A stretch of DNA of 64,000 bases. Origin: Durusdinium trenchii. Its lineage: Eukaryota > Sar > Dinophyceae > Suessiales > Symbiodiniaceae. The notes below the pieces were generated by a model that was given only the letters and a program-made list of their open reading frames with translations, ran no database searches and was not told where the DNA came from. Location of the stretch: contig CAXAMN010023707.1 in assembly GCA_963970005.1 (NCBI GenBank), forward strand, positions 293,294 through 357,293, in the 5' to 3' direction. Positions 32,559 through 44,300 of the stretch are shown one piece after another. The stretch's first letter is position 1. The number at the start of each line of letters is the position of its first letter. The position numbers were made by a program, and so were the translations under genes.

Positions 32559-32638
32559 GTCACAAAGGGGTGCCTCTTGGGAGTATAGGGGTGCCTATTA
32601 TCCACTCACTTAGGGACTAAACACCACCCCTTTGTGAC
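32559..32638 (+). repeat. Inverted-repeat element GTCACAAAGGGGTG, copy 2
   Basis: 80 bp, nearly identical to 22584-22664, same orientation and same inverted ends. Both copies are preceded by CCTGCAGT and followed by CCCTGG. Confidence 0.9.
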
Positions 32639-33386
32639 CCCTGGTATGTGGTATTTTGTTATGATTATGTCAATGCAACTTTGCTCTTTTTTCAAGAAAG
32701 ATCGTTGTGTAGGATGGAAGCAGAACTGCGACAATTTCAGTCACGGGTGGTACTATGGGAACATGGCTATACACAGTCATGGGTAGGACTATTAGTACCA
32801 ATCTGTTGTTTGAACTTCTGACCAGTTTACTTCCTTAGTTGGAGGCTAGCTTTTGCAATAATATCAGAGTTCCTTCATCGCTATTCCATGCTATTCCTGC
32901 GCAAGGTGTTTGCCGGATAGGAATGTGGGCAGGTGTCACATTTTCCTGCAATCATCTATCTAGGGGAGGTGGGAAGGCCATCAGCTTTTAAGTACCTTTA
33001 TTCCCTTGGTTCGTCGAATTCTACGCCGCAAAAAAAGAAGAAGGACTTCAGAATAAGGACAAAACAGCCAGCAAAGAATAGCATATCCCAAGCCCAATGG
33101 CGCAGCAAAGTTGAAACATGTTGAAACCTTTGCGTCAAATTCTTCTCGTTTTGGATTTTTGTTTGACGTTTAGTTGATCAGAAACACATCGATTGGCGCC
33201 AAACCGGGATTCCTTGGCCCCCGATTTTCCTCGGCCAGGGCCACCGGCCCACGGATGCGCGTGGCATCATCAAGCTGTGTGCAGAGCCGAGCCGGTTTCG
33301 TGGACGGGTTCCGACGTTCGCCCGTCTCCGAGGTCGAAGGTCGAGGTCCAAGTCGGAGGTTCCGGATCGAAGATGAGTCTTGGTTA

Positions 33387-33440
33387 AACCCTAAAGCCGA
33401 AAGCCTTAACCCTAAACCCTAAAGCCTAAAGCCTAAACTT
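33387..33440 (+). repeat. Degenerate telomere-like 7-bp repeats
   Basis: Consecutive heptamers AAACCCT, AAAGCCG, AAAGCCT, TAACCCT, AAACCCT, AAAGCCT and AAAGCCT keep an exact 7-bp period. AAACCCT is the complement of TTTAGGG, the plant-type telomere repeat also found in dinoflagellates. Confidence 0.7.
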
Positions 33441-33463
33441 GTCTTGATTCAAGGCTTTCTCAA

Positions 33464-33558
33464 ACCCTAGGCCTCCAGTCGTACCTTCGTTTCGAAGGTG
33501 TTTGGGATGGGTTTGGAGGGTCTAAATACCTTCTGAGGAGGTACTTGGATGTATAGGG
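33464..33558 (+). repeat. CCCTAGGG element, diverged copy C
   Basis: Starts CCCTAGGCCTCCAGTCGTAC and ends GGTACTTGGATGTATAGGG. The left arm has the AGTCG variant of copy B and the right arm the ACTTG variant of copy A. Confidence 0.7.
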
Positions 33559-34313
33559 AAATGATTCTCGAGACTGATGGGGATGACTGACTGTACAGAA
33601 GTTTAACTGTTCAACACAAGTTCAGCATTATGTTCAATGATGAGAATGGACAGTTGAACTATAGGTTCTTTTAGTATACAAACACTGGCAACAACACAAT
33701 TCTTTGGGGAGATGAGTGCCCTTCTGATCTGCCAGGGATGTTGCATGTTCACCCACAAACTCCAAAAGTTCTTTGCCCTTCCACAAGCTCCACAGACTGC
33801 CACGTATACGGACCGAGTTGGGTTTTTCAAACACCCGACGTACGCGGCGTCCGTTCTCGAGGTGCCGTCTTTGGAAACATCGCAGCCTTCTACGTCTACA
33901 ACGTCCTCCGGAAGAAGCGGGGAACGAAAGGAACGAAACGACGACCCCTGCCGGTTCGGCGTTGCAAGTCGAAGTCGATCGCTTGGTTCACCGGTGGCGT
34001 TTTGCATCAGTCGAAACATGAAGTTCGATGATCTCCAGGGTGACCTGAGACATGTCTCACGCCAGTGGCCCGCTTCGTTCTGAAACGCCATTTCTCCCTC
34101 TCGCGCCATCACCAGGCGCCAGCAGAAATGAATCGCTTGAGTTGCCGGTCTCCGAGTCGCTGCAGATGAATCGTGGCGCCACCGATGGGCCAGTCGAGCG
34201 GCGGAAGCAGGTCGAAGCAGGTCGAAGCGGATCTCGTCTTCTTTTTGTGTCGGTCGGTAGATGACCCTGCAGGTGGGACTGAGATGTTGTTATGCGTATC
34301 CGTACTATACAGG

Positions 34314-34411
34314 GGTTTCAGAGTAGATGGCACAATCCTCAATGTCGGTGGTTGATATGGACCCCTGTATCAAAGACATCTTGGAGTGCCAGTGCCATCT
34401 ACTCTGAAACC
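34314..34411 (+). repeat. Fold-back element with perfect 20-bp arms
   Basis: GGTTTCAGAGTAGATGGCAC at 34314-34333 is exactly complementary to 34392-34411. The loop contains a partial palindrome, CAGGGGT and ACCCCTG. Confidence 0.9.
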
Positions 34412-35286
34412 GTTGTAAGTACAACATGTTTCCTCCTTTCAAGATTTCTCTCAGAGTTTGTAGACTTTTGGAGACTTTCGGCGGGGGCCGTTCGAAAATG
34501 ACCTGAGAATATGTTCTAATCATGGTTCCTTGCACCGGGCCGGAATTGAAGGCCGTCTGTCGGAACCGTTCGTGAATTCAACGGCTGGAGTTCGAGGCCG
34601 AGAAAAAGGGTTGGAGAGTGTGCTGGCAGAAAGACTGGCGTGGAACCAATCCACCTGGTAAACCCTTGGGATTCATTGGCCCTCCGAAAGAGAAGAAGAA
34701 GGGCCAGATATGCACTGATTTCTCGCTTTGTTAAAATTAACACGATGAACAGGAATTTCCTAACCACCAAGAATCAACTTTATCAGTATTCTTGGGAATC
34801 GGATACTATAGATCAATCTAGATCATATTAATTATTAGATTGTAATTTGATCGTAGTATATCAATATATCGCAATCATTTCATGGAATAATATCCCCAAA
34901 TCCCCAAGTGAGCTTGAACAAACGGAGTCTTGTCCGCAGCCTTCTCAAATCAGCCCCAGAAAGGTGCGAGATGATACGTCCGAGAAGGCTTTTGACTGCA
35001 AGTGAGAGGCAAAAGATGAGACACAAAATGCATCGCAGTTTTAGATGGATGATGGATGTTATGTTTTAGTTGTCTCCCTGAAACAGCAAGGACCGGAAGA
35101 CCATCGCACCAGAAGGACTGGAGTGGACATTGGACATCCTCAAGGAAAAGCCATGGTGCATTCCAAAACAAGGACAGGAAGCAGGAAACACTCCCATTCA
35201 GCTGTGATCCTTTTTCCAGCATCCACAGCAACCCAATGTGTTGAGACCGAGCGGCCGCTCTGCAGCGTGGGGACGTCGCTGCCGCC

Positions 35287-35362
35287 ATGAAGCGTTTGCT
35301 GCTGTGGGCCAGCTTGGGCGCCCTGCTGAGCTACTGGGCAGGCGAGTGGTTCCACAAAGCAG
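35287..35362 (+). CDS. Exon with start codon and signal/anchor sequence
   Basis: ATG in good context (GCCGCC before it). It reads MKRLLLWASLGALLSYWAG, a short basic start followed by a hydrophobic stretch, ending at AG|GT (an alternative AG|GC lies at 35341). Read-through stops at 35407. The following intron begins with a perfect fold-back at 35389-35475. Confidence 0.6.
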
Positions 35363-38300
35363 GTCGAGGATGGTCGATGAAAATGTGTCTACCAGGACCT
35401 TCAAAGTGACCCTTTGATATCCCAGGATGAGGTCACTTAGAGACTCTAAAGAGGTCACTTTGAAGGTCCTGGTAGGTGGAGATGTTCGATGATTTGGGCA
35501 TTCTTAAGAGATGCTGAGATGCTTTCTTTGGGATTCAAGACAAGTGATGTGCCTAGGAAGCTTTCCCAGCTGGCTATGGGATACATCCATTCGGGACAAC
35601 ATGGGATAACATGTTTTCCGTTTCAAGCTGCGTTCTGTTTTTCCCTCCCAAAGTGGGTTTACGAGGTGCATGGGAGGACCTAAACCCCCCCAAATCCAAC
35701 ACCAGCTGGACCAACGCCTCATCGATGCATCCAACCTGGATGTCCCCCATTCCGAGCGACCTGGTCTTGCCAGGCCTGGTCTTGCCAGCTCCACCCCCCC
35801 TGCAGTGACCCCGCGGTTCGGACCTTGGCGGGACGCTTTGAGTCGGCGCTGGGCTCATTGACGCTGAGCTGTAGAGGGCCACTTGGACAAAGGATGGCAC
35901 CGGTGGGGCTAGTAGGGACTCCAGGCAGAAGATGGGGGATCTATGATGCTATTTGCTATCTCGATTGCCTAGTTGGGTTCCCTACACCTTCCCCAGCTCA
36001 ACTCTCTATTCTATGAGTATGATGCTATCTGATCGATTCTGGCAAGCTTGCAAGCAAAGTAGTTGACTTTGAGCATCCCGCTGGGCGTCAGTTAAGGGCT
36101 GGGGCAGCAGATTTGATACCTGTATTTTTTTTGATTTTTTGGTGTCAATTTAAAAACACTGGTATCAACTGACTGGGTTGAAACAGGTTGTGATCCAATC
36201 AAATGACATCAAAACCCAGTCATTTTTTCAATAACACATCATAAAACACACATCAAAAAGAAAACACAACACACACAACGTTAACATAAAACACAGTACA
36301 TTCAAAAGACAAACGCTGGGTTGAAAAGGTTACATCCTATTTGCAGCTCCTCTTAAATAAGACTTGACTGAACCTAAGCCAGGGCTCGCCACGCGTCGAC
36401 CAGGATCTCGTCACTGATCGTCCAGGATCTCGGCAACGAGTCGAGCCATCGACTCATCCGAGGGATAGTTGCGATTTGGCCTCCAACCTATGCATATGGA
36501 TAGCGATGGCCTGAACACATCTGAGGCAGATGTTGCGAGATCGAGATACCTTCTTCTGGTCCAAGCCTCAGTAAGTCGAAGGGGAGCAAGCGCAGTGCAG
36601 GCTCGCGCAGCAGCGTGTTGCAGGTTTTGATCCCAGAGTGAGCCGCAAAAAGGAGATGATCTGATGGACTGTCAGCTGATGCCATGTATTGATACGGATT
36701 GATGACAAGCATAGTCCTTCGAGGCTGCTGAACAAGCTGACATGTTTAGGACAGACAGTTGTATTACGGTCCTTGTTTCCCAAACTTGTGAGTGGCCACC
36801 TTGTTGAACAGACTCCAATAAATCACCTGCATGATCCTGCATGGCTGTGTGTGGTCACACCTTCCACTGACGCTGAACCCCTACAGTGGATGCATAGCTT
36901 GGCCGCATCACATGCGGGTGACCAGTCTGTGTGAGGTCTTTGTTCACGGACCACTTCGGAAGCCACTGGGCCTTTTTCATGCAGCTGCGAACGACCAGCC
37001 ACCAAGGAAGTATAAGGAAGTACTACTGAAAAGACAACCAAAAGCAATAGCTGAAGAACAACTGAATCGTAAGTTGGAAAATAGCTGGATCTTTGACCTG
37101 AGTGACAGCAGAAGGGTATTGTATTGTTCAAGAGACTTTTTGATAGACGCCCAGTGTTTCATGGGCTCGGCCTCACGACAAGGTCGAGCAGAAAACCGCG
37201 TGACTGACAGCAGATTTATGCTACAAAGTAGACGAACGACCGACTGAAGATGTAGACTGGAAAAAGTACTTCCAAACAAATAGTCTTCCTATGTTCCCTA
37301 TGGCTGTGTCTCTTGTCAAAAACTCACAAGCAGTGTCACTCTTCCGGTCCATGCACACCCCTTCGACATCCAAGTCGACTTCAATCAGTTGGCCCTGCCG
37401 TTCCAACCGGCCTTCTCCGAAAAAAGACATTGACTCCTGCAGCCACGTGGCCGCGGCCATGCGCATGGTACACGTGGGCCATGCGCGCGGCCTCGGAGGC
37501 AATCCCAATACGCCCTACATGTGGTTGGCCTTGCCGGCTTTCGGCCTCTTCCTGCCCAGCCCCATGTGGCACATGAAACGCCAGGCACGGCACCGCGGCT
37601 CCCGCGGCTCCGACGTACGCGGCTCTCGGATGTCGTAGGAGGTCGTGGCGGACGGTGGCTTTGACGTCGGTCCGGACGGTCCGAAGGGCGTTGGGATGGG
37701 ATGTGGAGATCAGGTCCCTTGGGTACAGAGATCAAGTGGAGAGAGGCGGCATGTGGAAAGGGCGCTTCTTGCTGGAAGAAAGGTGCGAACCGGAAGGGAG
37801 AACCCTTTCGTGGCGATGGTGCTGACGCCCATGGTCCACGCTCCTATTTGCACAGCCAGTGACAGATGTATTTCTTGCATCCCAAGTGGCCACAGCAGCA
37901 AATCCAAACATTTGGCCACTTGGCAGAGGCAAACAATATGACAAATACAAACAGTTCAAAAACATGCAACCATATATGTCACATTCCTTATTATGTGGTT
38001 GGCTTAGATATGATCCCCCCTTCCCATTGATGTGCGTAGCACTCAACCCCCTTCCCATTGATTTGGGTCACTTTGCACTTAGTATATATAAGATTCAGTA
38101 GGGCTCAGCAACACTTAGGAAAACTCAGCCCAATCCACAACATTTGTTCAATTTTGCTGGCCCCCCGTTGCCATCCACCCCTTTTGTAGCCCTGTGAGTA
38201 TCCGTTTGACCCAGTGCACCTCAGGTGTATTCCATGGAAAGGTGTGAAGCAACCATCCGAACCTCGCTTGTTCCAATCGAACCGACTACGTTGGCAGCAC

Positions 38301-41300
38301 CCGAACCTTGCCGGGACACCAAAACGCCGCGCCAGGATGCGGTCGTGCTCATCGCGCGGCGGCCACCCAGCGTGGAGTACTTTTCCTTCACCAGCTTTGC
38401 GCTGTGGGTGCCTCGCAGGTGCGGTGCCAGTGCTGCTGCTTGTTCGAACACCCTTTGGGGGCTTGAAACAACCATATGTAAAGAAGGCACTGTGCCTTAA
38501 TCAGTCAGTGTACATACGTAACGTTAGTCGTTGGTTTTGTTGGGCTTTTGTTTTTGGTCCCTCTATGAGGAGGTTTAGAGAACATCCAGGAACATGTTTG
38601 AACCATGCTATTGGAAGCATCGTGAGCCCTGTGAACGGTGGTGAAGAAAACATAAATATGCAAGACTTAGAACAGCAGTCAAACGGTATTAAATCCTTCA
38701 GGGGCGACCGGAGCTCCGGAGATTTGTTTCTGCCGAGTGACCGAGTACTGAGTACTGGCTGCTTGTTCAGGTGGAGTACTTGACCTGCTTTCTGAAAGTT
38801 CTCAGGTTTTTGACAGGTTTCTTGACTGAAGGTGATCCATTGAACTTGGTGATTGTTTTTATTGTGCCCTATGTATGGGTGCCCGATAGATCAATTGAAT
38901 CCAATGACATCTAAATGACCTTTCGAACAGGATCCAACAGGTATTTTTGGGCATGCAAATCAATCCTAAGTCATCATCGTGTGATCATAACACCTGCAGG
39001 GGGCTTCAATTCAGCAGCTTGGGGGACAGCGTGAACAACCTGAAGCTTAGCAGCAACAAGTTCAGTGCTTGCACGAGCGCAAGAAGTGGGTTCAATGAAG
39101 CGGGGCCTGCCAGTCTGCCTCCAATTTCCTGTGTTTAGTAAAGCAGAAGGGTCGAATTGGAGGTGAACGGTGAGACAAGCTCCCCCAGCAGTGGCGCTAT
39201 GCCGCTATTTGTTGCGTGGTCTGTTGGGCGCGACGCTTCTCCCGTTGGAAGACCTTCGCCCTACCATGTCGGGTTGGTGACATCATCCCGCGCTAGAAAT
39301 CTTGGATATGGATACGCGAGGTTCTATCAACATCATGGTGCAAGCGAAGAAACAACTTTCTGAGCCAGTGGTCAACCCGTTGTGTTTGACACCTGTTTCT
39401 TCACTCTTTCTTTTTGTTCTACACCTGTGGGAGCTCTCTGGGTGCCAGGTTCGTCCTCCCTGTATGAAACGCCTCAGTTGGATGGGTGGCTTTGTGTGCC
39501 AGGTTCCTGCGATCCCCTGTTGAAGCCACTGTAGCTACTGTCCGGGGTTGGTATAAGGTAAGGACACTCTGCAAAACCCATAGATGCTCTATCGTGTTGG
39601 AGTATTTCAATATACGTGTTAATGCCAATAGGAAAACGCATGCGGCACCTCTTCTCATGAGGTCCTACCCTCCCCATCCCACTGCCCACCTCATGATCTT
39701 CTTTGTCTTCCAGCATGCGGAAAGGGAGCAACATGCTCACCCTGGTCCCTTGAATCGATCGAAGTGTATGGCCCGCCGTCCCCTGACGGCCATCTGGGAC
39801 GGCCAGCCCGGTGGCCTGTCGATCGCAGCTGGAGCAGACATGGAGCCATGAGCCATGAAGAGTTCGGAGTGTATGGCCCGCCTTGCGAATTGCTGCAGCT
39901 TGGGGATGAACTGGAAATTCAGGTGGACGTGTCTGGGCCAACAGAGCGGATGTCTGGATTCCAGGTGCCGCACGCTGCCGAAAACGCCTCGTGCCGCACG
40001 CCACCGATGGTCCGACGGAATCCCTCCTGACGTTGGGAAGGAGCTTGGGCCAGAGGGGCCGTCAAGCAGGCCCGTCTCAGAAAGGCTTGGCCAAGCAGCC
40101 GAGCCGTCTCAGGTTGTTGAGATCGGTGTGAGATCGGAGGTTGTGGTCATGGATCTTCCGATCGGCAACGGTTTGAGGGCAACTTCAAGAATGAGGAGGA
40201 GGAGGAGGAGGAGGACGAGGAGGAGGAGGAGGAGGAGGAGGAGGAGGGTGCACATGAGCAACAATCGATGATTTCCACAGCGGACAATCCAACGGACCAG
40301 AAGAAACCACTGGTAGCCATGGCGGAATACCGCCGCGATGAAAGCGAGGCCTCAAGTCCTCGGTCTCAAAACCACGTTGCTGCTCCACGCATCATGATTT
40401 GACATTGTGAAAGATAACCACCAGCACCTTCAAAGGGGTCACCTGGCTGGAAGCCCCTACACAACCTAGCTGGATCTCCAGACAGGACATCCCTTTGAAG
40501 GTCCAGGCAGTTTAAACTGGGGAGTTGTTGCCCCAGTTTGTATATCGGATGTTTCAGGCAATCACACTCGGGTTACGTTGGCCCCTTTTCACCTCGACCT
40601 TTCGACGTTTGGGCCCGGACCGTCTCCTCGACTCCCAGGAACCTCCAGCAGACGGAGGAGGGGCTCTTCGCCCATGTCTTGACTGCCAGTCAAACGACCT
40701 ACAACCTCGTGGAGGAGGCGTTGTGACTAGTGACTGTTATTGTTGTTCTCATGTCAATCCCGTCGGTGTTTGTTTTCCTTCGCCCTTGAACGGGTGCTTT
40801 CTCCGTTGAGAGTGTCGACGTCTAGACGTCGATGCTGAAACTGGGCGGGTGGATGGAACGGTGAGCGTGATGCTTTCTGCGCCCGGCGAACGGAAAGCGC
40901 CCGGTCATCCAAACAGCAGGTAATTACCAACAACAATTCTCGCATGCTGGTGAGCGGGGTGGCATGGTTTTTTCAGGACCACAGCTGGCAGCTGGCAAGC
41001 ATGCGGTCTTCTGGACGAAGTGATTGTGAGGTATCATCTTCCCCCTCCAAAAATCCAGCCATTTATCGAGAAGAACACCAATCTATCGAAGGTAGAGGGT
41101 CCTGAGGGTCCTGACGGCTGCTCCCTGGGCGCTCTTGGAGTTCGTGGCTTGCCGTTGGGAGGCTCTAGTGAAGAGTGGCTTGCCGAAGACTGCGATCAAC
41201 TTGTTGAAGATGCCTTCGGATACTTGGCGGCACCAGAGCAAGAGCTCAGTTTGATGGATAGACATGGATAGTTAATTTAGTTCACCCACAGAACATCAGC

Positions 41301-44300
41301 AGATACCTGTGAGGGACGGATGGTGGGTTTGGACAAGTTTGGACGCTTTGGAAGCTCCACTTGGGTGTGTATTTTTTTGGGGGGGGCCCATTGCCCAATG
41401 GATGTTGGTCTATTTCTCTTCTTCCAGGGGGGTGTTTGGGAGGTCTCCCTATTCATAATACATACCCACTTGGTGCATTTGGATCATTTTGGACATGCTG
41501 AGGATGTGGGCAATCTCTTTGATGACTGGACACATTTCGAGACTGTCCTCAGACTTTTTTCGCTTCTGGGCTTTTGGAACACGCGCTTCTGAGCTGAGTT
41601 CCTGACTGAGCTTTGCCAACCAAACCTTGTTCTGGCTCACTCTATCTACTCTCTCTCTCTCTCTCTTTCTCTCTTTCTCTCTATGCATATATGTACATAT
41701 ACCTAGAACCTGATTGACCCCTGTTTTGGAGCCAACACATGGTCTTTTCCTATCAAAACAGAGGTCATGTTTGGGTTCATGCGGCATATCTCTCTACATT
41801 CCTTTATTCTTGTCCCTTCCCGTCCACACCCTCGGCCGCGGCGGTGCTGCACCCACGGCTCCAAACGACCGGTACCGGAGTCGGTCGGTGAGGCTTTGAG
41901 AACCAGACGGAGGGCGATGCTTACCTCCATTCCCATTACCCGGTCTACTATTTAAGTCGCTTGGACCACTGATTTAGAGCGTGTCGTCGGACGAGCCCGG
42001 GCTGTGGACTGTGGACTCGTGGACTGCAGAGTTAGTGGATTGGTGAGAGTCAGGATTTAAGGAGGTCTCCAAAAATCCATTCACCTTCACGCACCTCGTA
42101 TACTCAAGACATACTTCAGTCACTGTTGCTCCATGAATCGACAGATATATGCTGCTCGACCTTGCATTCAGACGGGCCTGCCAGAAGCGGGGCGCTTCTG
42201 CTGCTCCGCGCGCTTCTGAGGGGCGCCGGAGGTGGGTGAGCTCTTCGCCAGCAACGTCTACAAAGATCGGAAGCACCCGGACAGCCCACACGAACGTGGC
42301 CTCCAGGTGCCGGTCGAGGTCGGTTTGGTCGGTGTTCGGTCGGGCTTCTAGACCCGGTCGAGGGATCCACAGGGTGGATCCACATGGCAGTTCGACAGGT
42401 TCAGTTGTGGGAGGTGTGTAGTTGTTGAGATGTACCTAATCCTTGATATTTGATCTGCGTTGACGTGCCTCTTCGCGTGATCCGGGATCTGCGTTTTGCG
42501 AGGGATTTCACTGGCTCGTGTGACGATCGGTCAATGCGCATGCCGCATGCCACTGAACTCGGTCCGTGCTTCCTACGGATTTCCAAACAACCTCCGTCGC
42601 CTTCGCCGGTCGTGGAATCAGGGTGACTTCAAGCGGCACAATCAGCAGCTGCTGAAGGATGTGGGCGAAGCCTTGGAGTCTTGACATCCGTAGGGTGTAC
42701 CAATCATAGGGCAAGTAGAATCCCGACCAAAAAAAATGCACCAACAAAAAGGATGGAGTATACGAGAAAGAGCCACGTTTTTTTTGGAGTATTGATCGAG
42801 TGAAACAGTTGGTACACATGTTGCTACAGCACTTGCTTTTGTTTCATGGTGTTGCTTGCTTCAGGCTTTGCACTTCGGAAGGCTCCGAAGCGTTCAAGGT
42901 CCAACTTCTCATCCACCACATGCACATCGGTTCTTGTGTTTTGGTTCTTAGTGAAGAAGCGGCCAATCCTTGATCCCAACCAGCTGGTCAGCTAGTCAAA
43001 TTGTTGGAAACATCTGGAGCAATCTGGACGAAGTTCAGTTCCCCTTCCCTGTCATCCCCTTTGAACTCCCATGCGAACTCGCCCCATGTCACTCACCGTG
43101 AGCTTCGTCCAAGGACCGTGAGCTGAGCGAGCTGAGCGCCGTGAGCTTCGCTCCGCTGATGATCCAGGGCTTGGAATGTTTGAGACATGATACTCAGTGC
43201 CTAGGCGTCGGGGTGACAGGGGTCGTCGGACAGGGTGGGAGCAGACAGGGTGGGACAGACTGGGTGTTGTTAGTATGTTTCTGCAGCCATGCAAGCGATT
43301 GGTCAGATGTAGGTGCAGCCTGTGTTTCTGTTGCTTTTGCATGCTTTTGCTGTACAATGGAATTTGACTTGTCTAGGGTGGAAAGACCTTTTTCTTGCCA
43401 GCGCCACGCATTGGATTTGCCACCATCAAGTAAAATGCGTAAAATCGATCACTCAAAAAATTGGGGCATATTGGGGGCTGTTTGGGACTTCACAGGGATT
43501 GCTGCCATGCCTTGTTCATGTGTATTTAGGGACAGAAGTTCGGCGATTTCTGGTGGTCGAGCATGTGAAGATGCGGACGTCCATTCCCCGTGTCGCTGCG
43601 TGTCGCTGCCCGTGCTGCGGAGGTGATTGTCCGGATGCCGCCTATTATGGGCCCTTCATCCGGGAGGCAGCGGTGGTGAACGTGGTGAACGAGATGTGAC
43701 CCAGCTGGGGTTCAGCTGGAGGGGGGGTATTGAACACTGAACATTTGCACCATCTCAATCAAGACATACCTAGACACGAGCTGTCTGGGACTGGCATAGG
43801 ACTGCCGATCAATTGACCCCCCCTGGCACCACCCCAATTTAGGCATATGTGTCATATATGGAGTGTTTGGGATAGATTCGGATAGATGATAGATCTTTCA
43901 CATTCTTTCAAGTTCAAACATTCGCGTCTCATCACACGCCATGAGTCCGACATGAGCACAAGCATGGTATGGCATGGTGTCACAGAAAGCTGTCGTCACG
44001 ATAGAGAGGACAGCACTGACCATCCCTACCTACGCTGGTTTCCAAGTACTGCCTTTATTTGTAAATGTATTTAAATATATATTTGTAAGATAAGATCTTT
44101 TAGCATGCGATCAAATTGCATTCTATCATTCCATTGCTCAACCTGGCCAAACTTCCCAAGGGTCTACTCATCCTACCTGGACTCCTGGCACATGGAAATT
44201 GGTCGAACACCGTCCGTCTCGTGCGTTTCGAGAGGAGAGCGATGTCATTGACATGCTGACTCTCTCGGAAGATGAAGTCCATTTGGCTCCTCGATGACAG

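Larger units (their letters stand above)
32639..35286. other. Non-coding stretch, no gene recognised
   Basis: Contains a telomere-like tract, one diverged CCCTAGGG element and one fold-back (listed separately), plus GC-rich islands at about 33190-33370 and 33830-34250. The longest frame, 33712-34083 plus strand, is Ser/Arg-rich without domains. Confidence 0.45.
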
